Of a stretch of 64,000 nucleotides of DNA, positions 46,201-55,600 are shown piece after piece (the stretch's first letter is position 1; each line of letters begins with the position of its first letter). Origin of the DNA: Pycnopodia helianthoides. Its lineage: Eukaryota; Echinodermata; Asteroidea; Forcipulatida; Asteriidae. The DNA lies in assembly GCA_032158295.1 (NCBI GenBank), contig CM063257.1:17700332-17764331 (forward strand). The letters are read 5' to 3'. Made by a program: the position numbers and the translations under genes. The notes beneath the pieces are model-generated. The model saw only the letters and a program-made list of their open reading frames with translations. It searched no databases and had not been told where the DNA came from.

Positions 46201-49200
46201 AATAAGCCTTGTGTATCTTTTAGAATATTTTAAACCATGATTCTAGTAATTCACTTAGAGAGTCTTGAAAACTAAAAAATGTTCAGCAAACTCGGGCGGT
46301 TCAGGGACTAAAGGGTTAAATGTATGTAACCATCCTTTCTATATTATTTAATCTTCAATTGTTGATTGTATTTTCAATGTTCTTACTTTAGGTTAATTTG
46401 TTCTGATGCAATGGCTCGTGGCATGGATATAGAGAATGCTAAATATGTCATATCATATGACATGCCTCCTTACATCAAAACCTATATACATCGTGTTGGT
46501 AGGACTGCTAGAGCTGGTAAGACCGGAACGGCTTATTCATTGCTACAACACTATGAGGTTAGTCATTAATTGCATTAGGCAAGGGTCTTTGTAGGCGCAT
46601 TTTAGGCAAACTAATTAACTTTTGAAACTTATGAGGTTTGCTGATCTTGCTTATTGCCATTGCCCCAATCAAAACAATCTGAATAGATTTGTGCAAAAAA
46701 TCTGGTTTTCATTGTTTTCACTAAAATGTGACCTCCCCCTTAATAGACCTTATACATTGACGTCATCACACTGCCATCTTAGAGGTAAAACAATGAAGAA
46801 ACAATGGAAAATGCACAACTGGTAGGCGCGGCGCAGAGGATGAGCCAATGAGCAAGCTTCTTTTGACCTCTAGCTGAGGGCGCCCTACTCAAATGACGTC
46901 ATGTGCATAAGGTCTATCAAGAAATACAAGCATTTCACAATACAGTTAGCCCTCTTGTCCAAAAAGTGGTCACTCCGGCAGCTTGGAACCTTTAAATGGC
47001 TGACAGCAATTCAATGTAAAAAGCATTTACCAGCCTCACAAACATTACCATCTTATTTGGTGAAAACAGAAAACAAACTCAAACATTTTGGGTGATTTGG
47101 CGGGTGCTGCGAGATGACTGAAAGTTCGTTGACCTTTTTCCATTAAATACTGTGAAAATGGCAGTCCTGGGTAAACAGCAGAGGGTGCATTGCGGGCCTG
47201 GAATTACACCGAAGCAATTGCTGCCCCCCTGTCTCCAATTTGGTGCCCCTTCAAAAGTTTCCCGTACACTTTAAGATTTTCCAATGGAAGTGCCCTTTGC
47301 AAAATGAAAATGGCCTTGCCCTCTCAAAGATTAAGTTCCAGGCATGCATTGTATTGTGAATCACTCAACTTCTGTGAACTCTCCCTTTAACGTTATGAAG
47401 GTTCCAAAGTTGCCAAAACGGGTAATGGCCTCACAATTTCAACCCTAGCAGAGTCTTTCTCAAAGGCTGAGCGCCTACACAAAACAGGGCTGAACCTTTT
47501 TGGAAAGTCCACAAGACCGCATGGCTTGTAGCTCAAAATGTTTTCTGGACTAGAACTATATATTTACAATATCTGAATGAAAATCAGAAGGAAAAAAAGG
47601 GTTTATTATGCATTAAAACTGTTTGATCAAGCACTAAGACAAAAAAAGAAAAGACTCATCTCATCTTTCTTCATGGGTATTAAGTAAACTTCATTACTCA
47701 TAAGAATTGAAAGGTACATATTAGACTCAAGTCAACAATTGAACATTATGTTTTTTTATTTAAGGCGAGTTACTGTTATTCAGACTTGTCTGATCACGAT
47801 TTTACTGTCCCAACACTAATATCACTGTCCTGGGGCCTGCAGTCCAGTTTACAGTTTGAGTCCTGATACAAAAAGACTCGAAGGTCAACAAAGGTCGAAA
47901 CAGCAGGCCATTCACAGTTTTTGCATTTTTGCCATTTTACTTGGTGGGCAGTTTGCCTCAGCTTATTTGTTAAAATTTGTTCCATGCAGGTTCCCAAGTT
48001 GTTAAAGATGCTGATGCATGCTGGGAAGACTAACATGATGAAACATGACATTGAAGATGATGAGATGGATTATCTGATAGAGTCATATGAGAAGGCATTG
48101 CAGAAACTACCAACCGTATTACGGGTAGGTCTAGTTTCATCTTGCTTTATTCTTACTCTTCTTAGTATGATATTTTCTTTGTAATAACTGAATAAGAACA
48201 AGAGACTAGCTCTGTGACCTGTAGGTCTGAAGATACAGTTTAATAGAGCTGCTTAAGCACAAACACTACCTCAGTGCAGAACAACTTTTCTTTCAGAATA
48301 ACCTTAACCTTATTCAATAAGTTTACCAGCCAAAATACCATATCACACATACTGTTGTTGACTGGTTTTTTCGCTTAGTTTTGCTCAGCAGAAAATTGGT
48401 AAGCAAAATTATCTGCTTAAGCAGCTCTATGAAATTAGGCCCTGTGTAGACGAGATGATGACAAATTGTCAGTTTGATCAAGATATGCGAGGAAAACCCT
48501 CAATTGGAAAAATCCACACCAAGTAGGGACTGAAAACGCATTCCATTTGCAAGGCTCTGGGCTAGAGTCGAATCCGGGTCCACAGAGGTGAAATGTACGA
48601 AAGAAACCACATGTATCTTGAGTCCTACATGTCACACTGATAGACGTTTTTGAGGGTCCCTTAGTTTCATTACCATAAAGACGTAACAATAATAATGAAG
48701 TTGAAACAATGAACAATGATTGCAGTCATTGGTTTATATGTTATCTTAGGAAGTCCATTTGAAAGCATTATTCATGAATACCTTGAACAGTTGATCCATT
48801 CTGATTGGTCGAGAGATCACGTGGCCACATTTAAACATGAGATATAAACATGGTGAGAATGTTTAACCTTGGCCTTAGAAAATTTAGTCAAAAGAGGATG
48901 AATTCTGCGGATCCCGCAAATTTAAGTGGCTACTTTAAGTAGGTAGGTGGCATATTTGGCTTTTGCAAGTTCAAAACTTGCGTCAAATGTTTGAAACTTT
49001 GAAAAGTTTGAAAGTTGCGCGAGGCTACTTAGCTCTCAACATGAATAGAAATTCAATGCAGAGTCAAAGGGAGCTGATGCTAACTGTCTGATTTGTTCTC
49101 AACTTTTAAAGGTTTTTTGATGTTTTTAAACCGAAAGGCATTGATGAATGGAAATACAATAGTGGTGACTCAGTCTGAAAGGCCCTTTACTTGTAGGGGT

Positions 49201-51236
49201 GTCAGCCCTAGTCATTAGGGCCCTTTACTTGTAGGGTGTCAGCCCCAGTCATTAGGGCCCTTTACTTGTAGGTGTGTCAGCCCCAGTCATTAGGGCCCTT
49301 TACTTGTAGTGGTGTCAGCCCCAGTCATTAGGGCCCTTTACTTGTAGGGTGTTAGCCCCAGTCATTAGGGCCCTTTACTTGTAGGGGTGTCAGCCCCAGT
49401 CATTAGGGCCCTTTACTTGTAGGGGTGTCAGCCCCAGTCATTAGGGCCCTTTACTTGTAGGGTGTCAGCCCCAGTCATTAGGGCCCTTTACTTGTAGTGA
49501 TGTCAGCCCCAGTCATTAGGGCCCTTTACTTGTAGGTGTGTCAGCCCCAGTCATTAGGGCCCTTTACTTGTAGGGTGTCAGCCCCAGTCATTAGGGCCCT
49601 TTACTTGTAGGGGTGTCAGCCCCAGTCATTAGGGCCCTTTACTTGTAGGGGTGTCAGCCCCAGTCATTAGGGCCATTTACTTGTAGGGTGTCAGCCCCAG
49701 TCATTAGGGCCCTTTACTTGTAGGCGTGTCAGCCCCAGTCATTAGGGCCCTTTACTTGTAGGCGTGTCAGCCCCACATGTAGGACCCTTTACTTGTAGGC
49801 GTGTCAGCCCCACTTGTAGGACCCTTTACTTGTAGGCTTGTCAGCCCCAGTCATTAGGGCCCTTTACTTGTAGGTTGTCAGCCCCAGTCATTAGGGCCCT
49901 TTACTTGTAGGGGTGTCAGCCCCAGTCATTAGGGCCCTTTACTTGTAGGCATGTCAGCCCCAGTCATTAGGGCCCTTTACTTGTAGGCATGTCAGCCCCA
50001 CTTTAGGGACCCTTTACTTGTAGGCTTGTCAGCCCCAGTCATTAGGGCCCTTTACTTGTAGGCATGTCAGCCCCACTTGTAGGACCCTTTACTTGTAGGC
50101 TTTACTTGTAGGCATGTCAGCCCCACTTGTAGGACCCTTTACTTGTAGGCATGTCAGCCCCAGTCATTAGGACCCTTTACTTGTAGGCATGTCAGCCCCA
50201 CTTGTAGGACCCTTTACTTGTAGGCTTGTCAGCCCCAGTCATTAGGGCCCTTTACTTGTAGGTGTGTCAGCCCCAGTCGTTAGGGCCCTTTACTTGTAGG
50301 CATGTCGGACCCAGTCGTTAGGGCCCTTTACTTGTAGGCGTGTCATCCCCAGTCGTTAGGGCCCTTTACTTGTAGGCGTGTCAGCCCCACTCGTTAGGGC
50401 CCTTTACTTGTAGGGGTGTCAGCCCCAGTCGTTAGGGCCCTTTACTTGTAGGCGTGTCAGCCCCAGTCGTTAGGGCCCTTTACTTGTAGGGGTGTCAGCC
50501 CCACTTGTAGGGCCCTTTACTTGTAGGCGTGTCGGCCCTAGTCGTTAGGGCCCTTTACTTGTAGGCGTGTCAGCCCCAGTCTTTATCCCAATGCTGGAAG
50601 GTTCCATTTGTTACTGGCACACCATCCAAAATGGTTTTCTGTGCATTTCCCAACAATTTTTACATATGAATGACTTCTTTACATGTTGCCTAAAATAATT
50701 GAGCTTTATTCTTCTTTGTTTAATTAACAATGTTTTAATTTGTGCCAAGAACAGATGGTTCCTTTTATCAGAGGGTTTGATCTGGGTAGGTCTGTATTTG
50801 AACTTGTATATTGCACTAAAAGTCATGTGACCGCAAAAAACATGTTTTGCCCTTAAAATAAATATACACAACTCTGGGACCTGACCCCCCCCCCCTGTCC
50901 TATACATGTAGATATTTGGAATTCTGCTATAAAGCAGAAATGAGCAGGATGCCAGTCACAAACTGTACTAGTGACATTGTAGTTTGGCTGGTAACCGTAT
51001 TCTGGTAAGCATAAATTTGTTGTGCTGAGTTACTTATTGTGCTTAAGCAGCTCTATGAAATTGGGCCCTTGCCTTAGACTCGGTCCTTTATCGCACGGCC
51101 ACAACCCTGTTGGCTTTAAGTGGTTGTTTAAGACCTCGTCTCCTACTCTTTTAATCCCTGGTTCATCAATTGTATTTAAAAAGAGACATTTGTGTTATTC
51201 TTTCTTTGACAGATGGAGAAGCAATATTCCATGTGA
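29058..51236 (+). CDS. DDX51: DDX51, ATP-dependent RNA helicase (twelve predicted exons)
   Basis: Exons: 29058-29080, 31448-32534, 35200-35350, 35546-35691, 36239-36417, 38289-38391, 39841-39981, 42517-42714, 43928-44160, 46392-46557, 47990-48124 and 51213-51236. All junctions are AG/GT, phases match, and 861 residues result. DDX51 (yeast Dbp6) is a nucleolar DEAD-box protein needed for 60S ribosome assembly and 28S rRNA 3' processing. Seen: the family start MALF, a long Lys/Ser/Glu-rich N-terminus (9-370, low complexity, longer than in human), WLAHP, Walker A APTGSGKT 453-460, TPGR in exon 6, DEAD 566-569, SAT 617-619 and HRVGRTAR 787-794. The final 7-residue exon is the least certain; stopping in exon 11 read-through at 48184 is the alternative. 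Confidence 0.93.
29908..30211. mobile_element. Inverted-repeat element in DDX51 intron 1
   Basis: Arms starting ACTCCTAGAATTATGAGGTT (29908-29953) recur inverted at 30164-30211 with about one mismatch. Further partial copies of the arm (GCTATCGTCTCCAAGAACGA) follow to about 30290. Confidence 0.85.
30897..31164. mobile_element. Inverted-repeat element in DDX51 intron 1
   Basis: CTTTGCTGTGTAGATTTTGT at 30897 pairs with ACAAAATCTACACAGCAAAG ending at 31164. The arms are about 43 bp. Each arm also holds a TAGAGAAC / GTTCTCTA half-palindrome. Confidence 0.88.
31448..32534 (+). CDS. DDX51: DDX51 exon 2: charged N-terminal region
   Basis: Acceptor CATTCAG. It opens with [20 protein letters not shown], contains two related blocks [14 protein letters not shown] and [14 protein letters not shown] about 85 residues apart, then Lys/Ser-rich and finally Asp/Glu-rich stretches, ending [16 protein letters not shown] at donor GTAGGC. 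The conserved ILGG motif precedes the helicase core. Confidence 0.9.
32824..34690. mobile_element. 1.87-kb TIR element with internal copies of its ends, DDX51 intron 2
   Basis: Ends GGGTAAACTGGGG + TAAAAACGCCC are perfect inverted repeats (24 bp) flanked by TA on both sides. The core GGGCGTTTTTACCC, or its inverse, recurs at about 33012-33049 and 34254-34302 as back-to-back palindromes. No transposase ORF is present. A foldback of another family is nested at about 33350-33445. Confidence 0.88.
34840..35115. repeat. SINE-like segment
   Basis: GAGCAAGGCCCTTGAGCAAG and GAGCAAGGCACTTAACCATA are the shared-core motifs of tRNA-derived SINEs seen elsewhere in this window (CTTGCTTAAGGACAC family). 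Downstream ORFs are not conserved-looking. Confidence 0.45.
35200..35350 (+). CDS. DDX51: DDX51 exon 3
   Basis: Acceptor TTGACCAG, donor GTAAAA. It encodes [20 protein letters not shown] to MRLFP, the conserved lead into the helicase Q-motif region. Confidence 0.9.
35546..35691 (+). CDS. DDX51: DDX51 exon 4: Walker A
   Basis: Acceptor GATTGCAG, donor GTGAGC. It encodes [27 protein letters not shown] and the following strand, which bind ATP phosphate. Confidence 0.95.
36239..36417 (+). CDS. DDX51: DDX51 exon 5: motif Ia
   Basis: Acceptor GACCCAG, donor GTAAGA. It encodes [16 protein letters not shown], the RNA-binding motif Ia (PTRDLA), and [15 protein letters not shown]. Confidence 0.95.
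36510..36720 (+). repeat. tRNA-derived SINE
   Basis: Starts TCAGGTTGGCGTAGTGGTAT, A-box like, and continues to GGGAGTTTTCCTCCCACACC and a short AATAAATGAAATGAAA tail. The inverse of the same unit is visible at about 48480-48600. Confidence 0.65.
36832..37235 (-). repeat. tRNA-like SINE pieces and poly-T tract
   Basis: The minus strand of 36835-36892 reads TAGCTCAGTTGGTAGAGCAC ... CAGGTTCAAATCCCGC, clear A and B boxes without a complete acceptor stem. 37100-37200 carries the CTTGCTCAAGGACACAAGTG core and GTTCGAACCC. A run of about 25 T follows at 37208-37235. Confidence 0.65.
37773..38073. mobile_element. TTAA-type MITE inside the duplicated DDX51 exon-6 unit
   Basis: TTAACACGTTGACTGCCGG at the left and GGCGGCAGTCAACGTGTTAA at the right are inverse, with TTAA at both edges. 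The other copy of the duplicated unit (at about 38241-38252) reads straight through TTAACAAG, giving an empty site. Confidence 0.88.
38111..38210 (+). pseudogene. DDX51: Dead partial duplicate of DDX51 exon 6
   Basis: Same sequence as 38289-38388, preceded by the same acceptor. The arginine codon CGA has become TGA (38181-38183), and the copy stops three bases before the exon end, so it has no GTAAGG donor. It abuts the next unit directly. Confidence 0.92.
38289..38391 (+). CDS. DDX51: DDX51 exon 6 (functional copy): motif Ib
   Basis: Acceptor TCAATAG, donor CTG|GTAAGG. It encodes [20 protein letters not shown] to LRFL. A truncated, nonsense-bearing duplicate lies just upstream. Confidence 0.93.
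39841..39981 (+). CDS. DDX51: DDX51 exon 7: DEAD box
   Basis: Acceptor TTATAG, donor GTAAGT. It encodes [16 protein letters not shown]; the Asp-Glu-Ala-Asp of motif II coordinates Mg and hydrolyses ATP. Confidence 0.95.
40115..40328. mobile_element. Foldback element enclosing a tRNA-like sequence
   Basis: TTTTACCCTTTCACCGATGT at the left and ACATCCGTGAAAGGGTAAAA at the right, with ~50-bp arms. The loop, read on the minus strand, holds GGTGGTCTAGTTGGTAAGAC and GGGTTCAATCCCACCC, like tRNA A and B boxes. Confidence 0.85.
41845..42214. mobile_element. Long-armed foldback in DDX51 intron 7
   Basis: Arms of about 130 bp: TTTTGTCAAGGCCTTCGTG ... CAACTTGTTTGCGGTTT (41845-41974) is the inverse of 42079-42214 with substitutions. 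The surrounding 344-codon open frame (41534-42568) is a by-product and runs through the exon 8 acceptor. Confidence 0.85.
42517..42714 (+). CDS. DDX51: DDX51 exon 8: motif III
   Basis: Acceptor TTTTTCAG, donor GTAAGT. It encodes [17 protein letters not shown] (SAT couples ATP hydrolysis to unwinding) and then a less conserved basic loop ending FTTPVGLT. Confidence 0.95.
42977..43215. mobile_element. Degenerate TTAA-type MITE
   Basis: The inner block CTCTTTCACAGGTTTGTTAT and GAAGTGTGGATACTGGTCTT match the 3' halves of the elements at 20728 and 23724. The ends are eroded. Confidence 0.55.
43355..43480. repeat. Dispersed ~125-bp repeat, also at 49050-49177
   Basis: CAATGCAGAGTTAAGGCGAG ... GAGTGGTGACTCAGTCT is repeated in DDX51 intron 11 just before the 38-bp minisatellite. 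Confidence 0.75.
43560..43915 (+). repeat. tRNA-derived SINE with core and 3' tail
   Basis: Head GTGGCTGAGCGGTTTAGTG and GTGGGATCGAATCCCC (A and B boxes of a Leu/Ser-type tRNA), core TTCACCCAGGGGTAAATGGG, and tail GTGCTATATAAGAGTCAAT followed by TATTATTATT. Confidence 0.75.
43928..44160 (+). CDS. DDX51: DDX51 exon 9: start of RecA-like domain 2
   Basis: Acceptor TTTTCAG, donor GTGAGT. It encodes [20 protein letters not shown] and the [20 protein letters not shown] block (motifs IV region). Confidence 0.95.
44285..44450 (-). repeat. tRNA-derived SINE, inverse orientation
   Basis: On the minus strand GCTGAGCGGATAAGAACACC and GGACTCGAGTCCCGG form the tRNA-like head. Then comes CACTTGTGTCCTTAAGCAAG and the ACGTAAAAGAACCCAGTGCA end. 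Confidence 0.7.
44451..46391. other. Noncoding, DDX51 intron 9
   Basis: A/T-rich, without recognised repeats apart from a G run at 45762-45773 and homopolymers. Confidence 0.5.
46392..46557 (+). CDS. DDX51: DDX51 exon 10: motifs V and VI
   Basis: Acceptor CTTTAG, donor GTTAGT. It encodes [20 protein letters not shown] and [13 protein letters not shown] with the arginine fingers. Confidence 0.95.
46743..46917. mobile_element. Short TIR element, DDX51 intron 10
   Basis: ATAGACCTTATACATTGACG at the left and CATGTGCATAAGGTCTAT at the right are inverse, with TGACGTCA at the inner edge of both ends. Confidence 0.8.
47990..48124 (+). CDS. DDX51: DDX51 exon 11
   Basis: Acceptor CATGCAG, donor CGG|GTAGGT. 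It encodes the C-terminal helices: [16 protein letters not shown] ... [14 protein letters not shown]. Confidence 0.9.
48243..48430. mobile_element. Foldback ending TAGAGCTGCTTAAGCA
   Basis: TAGAGCTGCTTAAGCA (from 48244) and TGCTTAAGCAGCTCTA (48414-48429) are inverse. A lone right end of the same family, GCTTAAGCAGCTCTATGAAA, lies at about 51042. Confidence 0.75.
49180..50582. repeat. 38-bp minisatellite in DDX51 intron 11, about 37 copies
   Basis: Unit GGGCCCTTTACTTGTAGGGG then TGTCAGCCCCAGTCATTA, 37-38 bp. Variants fall in blocks: GGGGTGTC early, GGCATGTC/ACTTGTAGGACC in the middle, and CAGTCGTTA late, showing local spread of variants. Confidence 0.95.
51213..51236 (+). CDS. DDX51: Candidate DDX51 exon 12 with stop
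   Basis: A pyrimidine-rich tract TTCTTTCTTTGACAG precedes ATG GAG AAG CAA TAT TCC ATG TGA, in phase with exon 11. It fits a short basic tail, but with only seven codons the support is mainly positional. The first downstream AATAAA noticed is at 52380-52385. Confidence 0.5.
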   Translation: MEKQYSM

Positions 51237-51310
51237 TGTATCGGGGAACAACCTGCAGTAGATCTGTTGAAGTGAAACTAAAATCAGATCTTGTCTGTTT
51301 AGTGAGATCT

Positions 51311-51560
51311 GGAGTCGATTTCATAATGAGCTAAGATTGATTTCAACTGTTTATCACTTCTAAGTGCCAAGCAAAGTGTGATGTCACAATACAAATCACT
51401 TTGGCAACGTAACAACCCATCTTAAAATGAATCTGAGTGCTTTGTGACATCAAGCCCCGGCGTCATGACCAGGGCAAATGTAAAGCGCATTGATACGTTA
51501 TTGTAAAATGCGCTATATAAGAACTAGTTATTAATTTTTATTATTATTGTTATTGTTATC
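51311..51560. mobile_element. Foldback (51311-51459) and SINE tail
   Basis: GTCGATTTCATAATGAGC and the inverse GTGCTTTGTGACATCAAGC bound a unit related to 33350-33445. 51475-51560 has the AAATGCGCTATATAAGAACT tail with TTATTATTGTTATTG. Confidence 0.65.
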
Positions 51561-52644
51561 ATGCCAGATCATATATTTAGACTCACCAATACACCAATGA
51601 CCTACAATATAATTGTACCATTCAAAACACTGGTTTACCGTTCAATGTTATATCATTACACTCCACATTGTTACCATTCATAACCATAAGGAGTCTGGTA
51701 CCCAAGTCACTTCGTACACAAAACATTATACCAAAGTCATTCAATTGCCGAATTTGGGTTTACTATAAGAAAAAGATTAAAACTTGGAAAATTAGTGACC
51801 GACATAAAGCTACCATTCGCATACAATTTGAACCCACCAAGACACCATTGACCTACAACATTGTGTATGGATTAAACGATCTTAACACCACTGCACCAGT
51901 ATATCATTGTATTTACCTCAACAAAAACACCATTCAGTAGTAACAAATGGTGAAATAGTTTGACGAATTAAAAACACCATTCAGTAGAATATGACCATTG
52001 GATACTCCATACAGATATCATTCATTACCAGTTGGTACCATTGTTAGTTTACCATCAAATACCATTGACTGTTTTATAAGGGTGATTATGCCACTGCCTG
52101 GTGGCATGTAATGTATATTAACCCTCCTTCTCTCAGTGACTCTTGGAAACATTTTCCAGTGAGTTGACCAACCATTTGAAACCATTCGACTGCCAAGGTT
52201 GTGTACCGTGGCACAACTGTGCACAGAACTAACTGTATACTGCATTAAATGCATTCCCTCATGGTACCATATTGCAGGCTGGCATAGCTTATCTATCATT
52301 CAAAACCACAGTGAATGGTGTTGAAAGGTCAGACAGCAAGATGGTTAAATAGGGAATGAGACTTGTGTTAAATTGTATTAATAAATACCTCTGAGAGTTT
52401 GTGCACTGTGATTGGTCGAACAATGTCATGCTGGGGTCTATTAGCATGTGATAAAAAGACCACCACTGTGAACTAGCAAATGTCCCTTAACAAGCATATT
52501 CTGTTAAATTATTGTTCTGTTAAAGTCACATAGGTATTTAACAAATGTATTTAAATTATGTTTTGTTAGACCTTTAAAAAAAAAATGTTGGTAAAAGATC
52601 TCATCATTGATTCATTTGTTAGATATAATTATTTATTTTTTCAT
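51561..52644. other. Noncoding between DDX51 and the satellite
   Basis: Many irregular ACCATTCA / ACCATTGA words (51617-52060), suggesting an old degraded short tandem repeat. A possible DDX51 polyadenylation signal AATAAA lies at 52380. No gene seen. Confidence 0.5.
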
Positions 52645-55600
52645 GAAATTGGGCTAAAATCTGATAAAATCACAAGGCTTAAGCCTTGCAATTTGGATGA
52701 AATTGGGCTAAAATCGGAAAAAATCACGAGACTTAAGCCTTGCAATTTGGACGAAATTGGGCTAAAATTGGATAAAATCACAAGGGTTAATCCTTGCAAT
52801 TTGGGCTAAAATCGGATAAAATCACAAGGCTTAGGCCTTGCAATTCGGATGAAATTGGGCTAAAATCGGATAAAATCACAAGGCTTAAGCCTTGCAATTT
52901 GGATGAAATTGGGCTAAAATCTGATAAAATCACAAGGGTTAAGCCTTGCAATTTGGGCTAAAATCGGATAAAATCACAAGGCTTAGGCCTTGCAATTCGG
53001 ATGAAATTGGGCTAAAATCGGATAAAATCACAAGGCTTAGGCCTTGCAATTCGGATGAAATTGGGCTAAAATCGGATAAAATCACAAGGCTTAGGCCTTG
53101 CAATTCGGATGAAATTGGGCTAAAATCGGATAAAATCACAAGGCTTAGGCCTTGCAATTTGGATGAAATTGGGCTAAAATCGGATAAAATCACAAGGCTT
53201 AAGCCTTGCAATTTGGACGCCATTGGGCTAAAGTTGGATAAAATCACAAGGGTTAAGCCTTGCAACTTTGATGAAATTGGGCTAAAATCGGATAAAATCA
53301 CAAGGCTTAAGCCTTGCAATTTGGATGAAATTGGGCTAAAATCGGATAAAATCACAAGGGTTAAGCCTTGCAATTTGGGCTAAAATCGGATAAAATCACA
53401 AGGCTTAGGCCTTGCAATTCGGATGAAATTGGGCTAAATTCGGATAAAATCACAAGGCCTTGCGATTCAGATGAAATTGGGCTAAAATCGGATAAAATCA
53501 CAAGGCTTAGGCCTTGCAATTTGGATGAAATTGGGCTAAAATTGGATAAATCACAAGGCTTAAGCCTTGAAATTTGGATGAAATTGGGCTAAAATTGGAT
53601 GAATCACAAGGCTTAAGCCTTGCAATTTGGATGAAATTGGGCTAAAGTTCGATAAAATCACAAGGGTTAAGCCTTGCAATTTGGATGAAATTGGGCTAAA
53701 ATCGGATAAAATCACAAGGCTCAAGCCTTGCAATTTGGATGAAATTGGGCTAAAATCGGATAAAATCACAAGGCTCAAGCATTGCATTTTCGATGAAATT
53801 GGGCTAAAATCGGATAAAATCACAAGTGTTAATCCTTGCAATTTGGATGAAATTGGGCTAAAATCGGATAAAATCACAAGGGTTAAGCCTTGCAATTTGG
53901 ATGAAATTGGGCTAAAATCGGATAAAATCACAAGGCTTAGGCCTTGCAATTCGGATGAAATTGGGCTAAAATCGGATAAAATCACAAGGCTTAAGCCTTG
54001 CAATTTTGATGAAATTGGGCTAAAATCGGATAAAATCACAAGGGTTAAGCCTTGCAATTTGGGCTAAAATCGGATAGAATCACAAGGCTTAGGCCTTGCA
54101 ATTCGGATGAAATTGGGCTAAAATCGGATAAAATCACAAGGCTTAGGCCTTGCAATTCGGATGAAATTGGGCTAAAATCTGATAAAATCACAAGTGTTAA
54201 GCCTTGCAATTTGGACGCCATTGGGCTAAAGTTGGATAAAATCACAAGGGTTAAGCCTTGCAACTTTGATGAAATTGGGCTAAAATCGGATAAAATCACA
54301 AGGCTCAAGCCTTGCAATTTGGATGAAATTGGGCTAAAGTTGGATAAAATCACAAGGGTTAAGCCTTGCAATTTGGGCTAAAATCGGATAAAATCACAAG
54401 GCTTAGGCCTTGCAATTCGGATGAAATTGGGCTAAAATCGGATAAAATCACAAGGCTTAGGCCTTGCAATTCGGATGAAATTGGGCTAAAATCGGATAAA
54501 ATCACAAGGCTTAGGCCTTGCAATTCGGATGAAATTGGGCTAAAATCTGATAAAATCACAGGTGTTAATCCTTGCAATTTGGCTGAAATTGGGCTAAAAT
54601 CGGATAAAATCACAAGGGTTAAGCATTGCAATTCGGATGAAATTGGGCTAAAATCGGATAAAATCACAAGGCTTAAGCATTGCAATTCGGATGAAATTGG
54701 GCTAAAATCGGATAAAATCACAAGGCTTAAGCCTTGCAATTTGGACGCCATTGGGCTAAAGTTGGATAAAATCACAAGGGTTAAGCCTTGCAACTTTGAT
54801 GAAATTGGGCTAAAATCGGATAAAATCACAAGGCTTAAGCCTTGCAATTTGGATGAAATTGGGATAAAATCGGATAAAATCACAAGGGTTAAGCCTTGCA
54901 ATTTGGGCTAAAATCGGATAAAATCACAAGGCTTAGGCCTTGCAATTCGGATGAAATTGGGCTAAATTCGGATAAAATCACAAGGCCTTGCGATTCAGAT
55001 GAAATTGGGCTAAAATCGGATAAAATCACAAGGCTTAAGCCTTGCAATTTGGATGAAATTGGGCTAAAATTGGATAAATCACAAGGCTTAAGCCTTGCAA
55101 TTTGGATGAAATTGGGCTAAAGTTCGATAAAATCACAAGGGTTAAGCCTTGCAATTTGGATGAAATTGGGCTAAAATCGGATAAAATCACAAGGCTCAAG
55201 CATTGCATTTTCGATGAAATTGGGCTAAAATCGGATAAAATCACAAGGCATTGCAATTGCAATTTCGATGAAATTGGGCTAAAATCGGATAAAATCACAA
55301 GTGTTAATCCTTGCAATTTGGATGAAATTGGGCTAAAATCGGATAAAATCACAAGGGTTAAGCCTTGCAATTTGGATGAAATTGGGCTAAAATCGGATAA
55401 AATCACAAGGCTTAGGCCTTGCAATTCGGATGAAATTGGGCTAAAATCGGCTAAAATCACAAGGCTTAAGCATTGCAATTTCGATGAAATTGGGCTAAAA
55501 TCGGATAAAATCACAAGGCTTAAGCCTTGCAATTTGGATGAAATTGGGCTAAAATCTGATAAAATCACAAGTGTTAAGCCTTGCAATTTGGACGCCATTG

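Noticed and set aside
47190..47390. Small ORF in DDX51 intron 10
   Set aside because: No splice or family support; the sequence looks like dispersed repeat DNA.
49180..50582. CRISPR-like array
   Set aside because: Units are directly tandem with no unique spacers, and the genome is eukaryotic.
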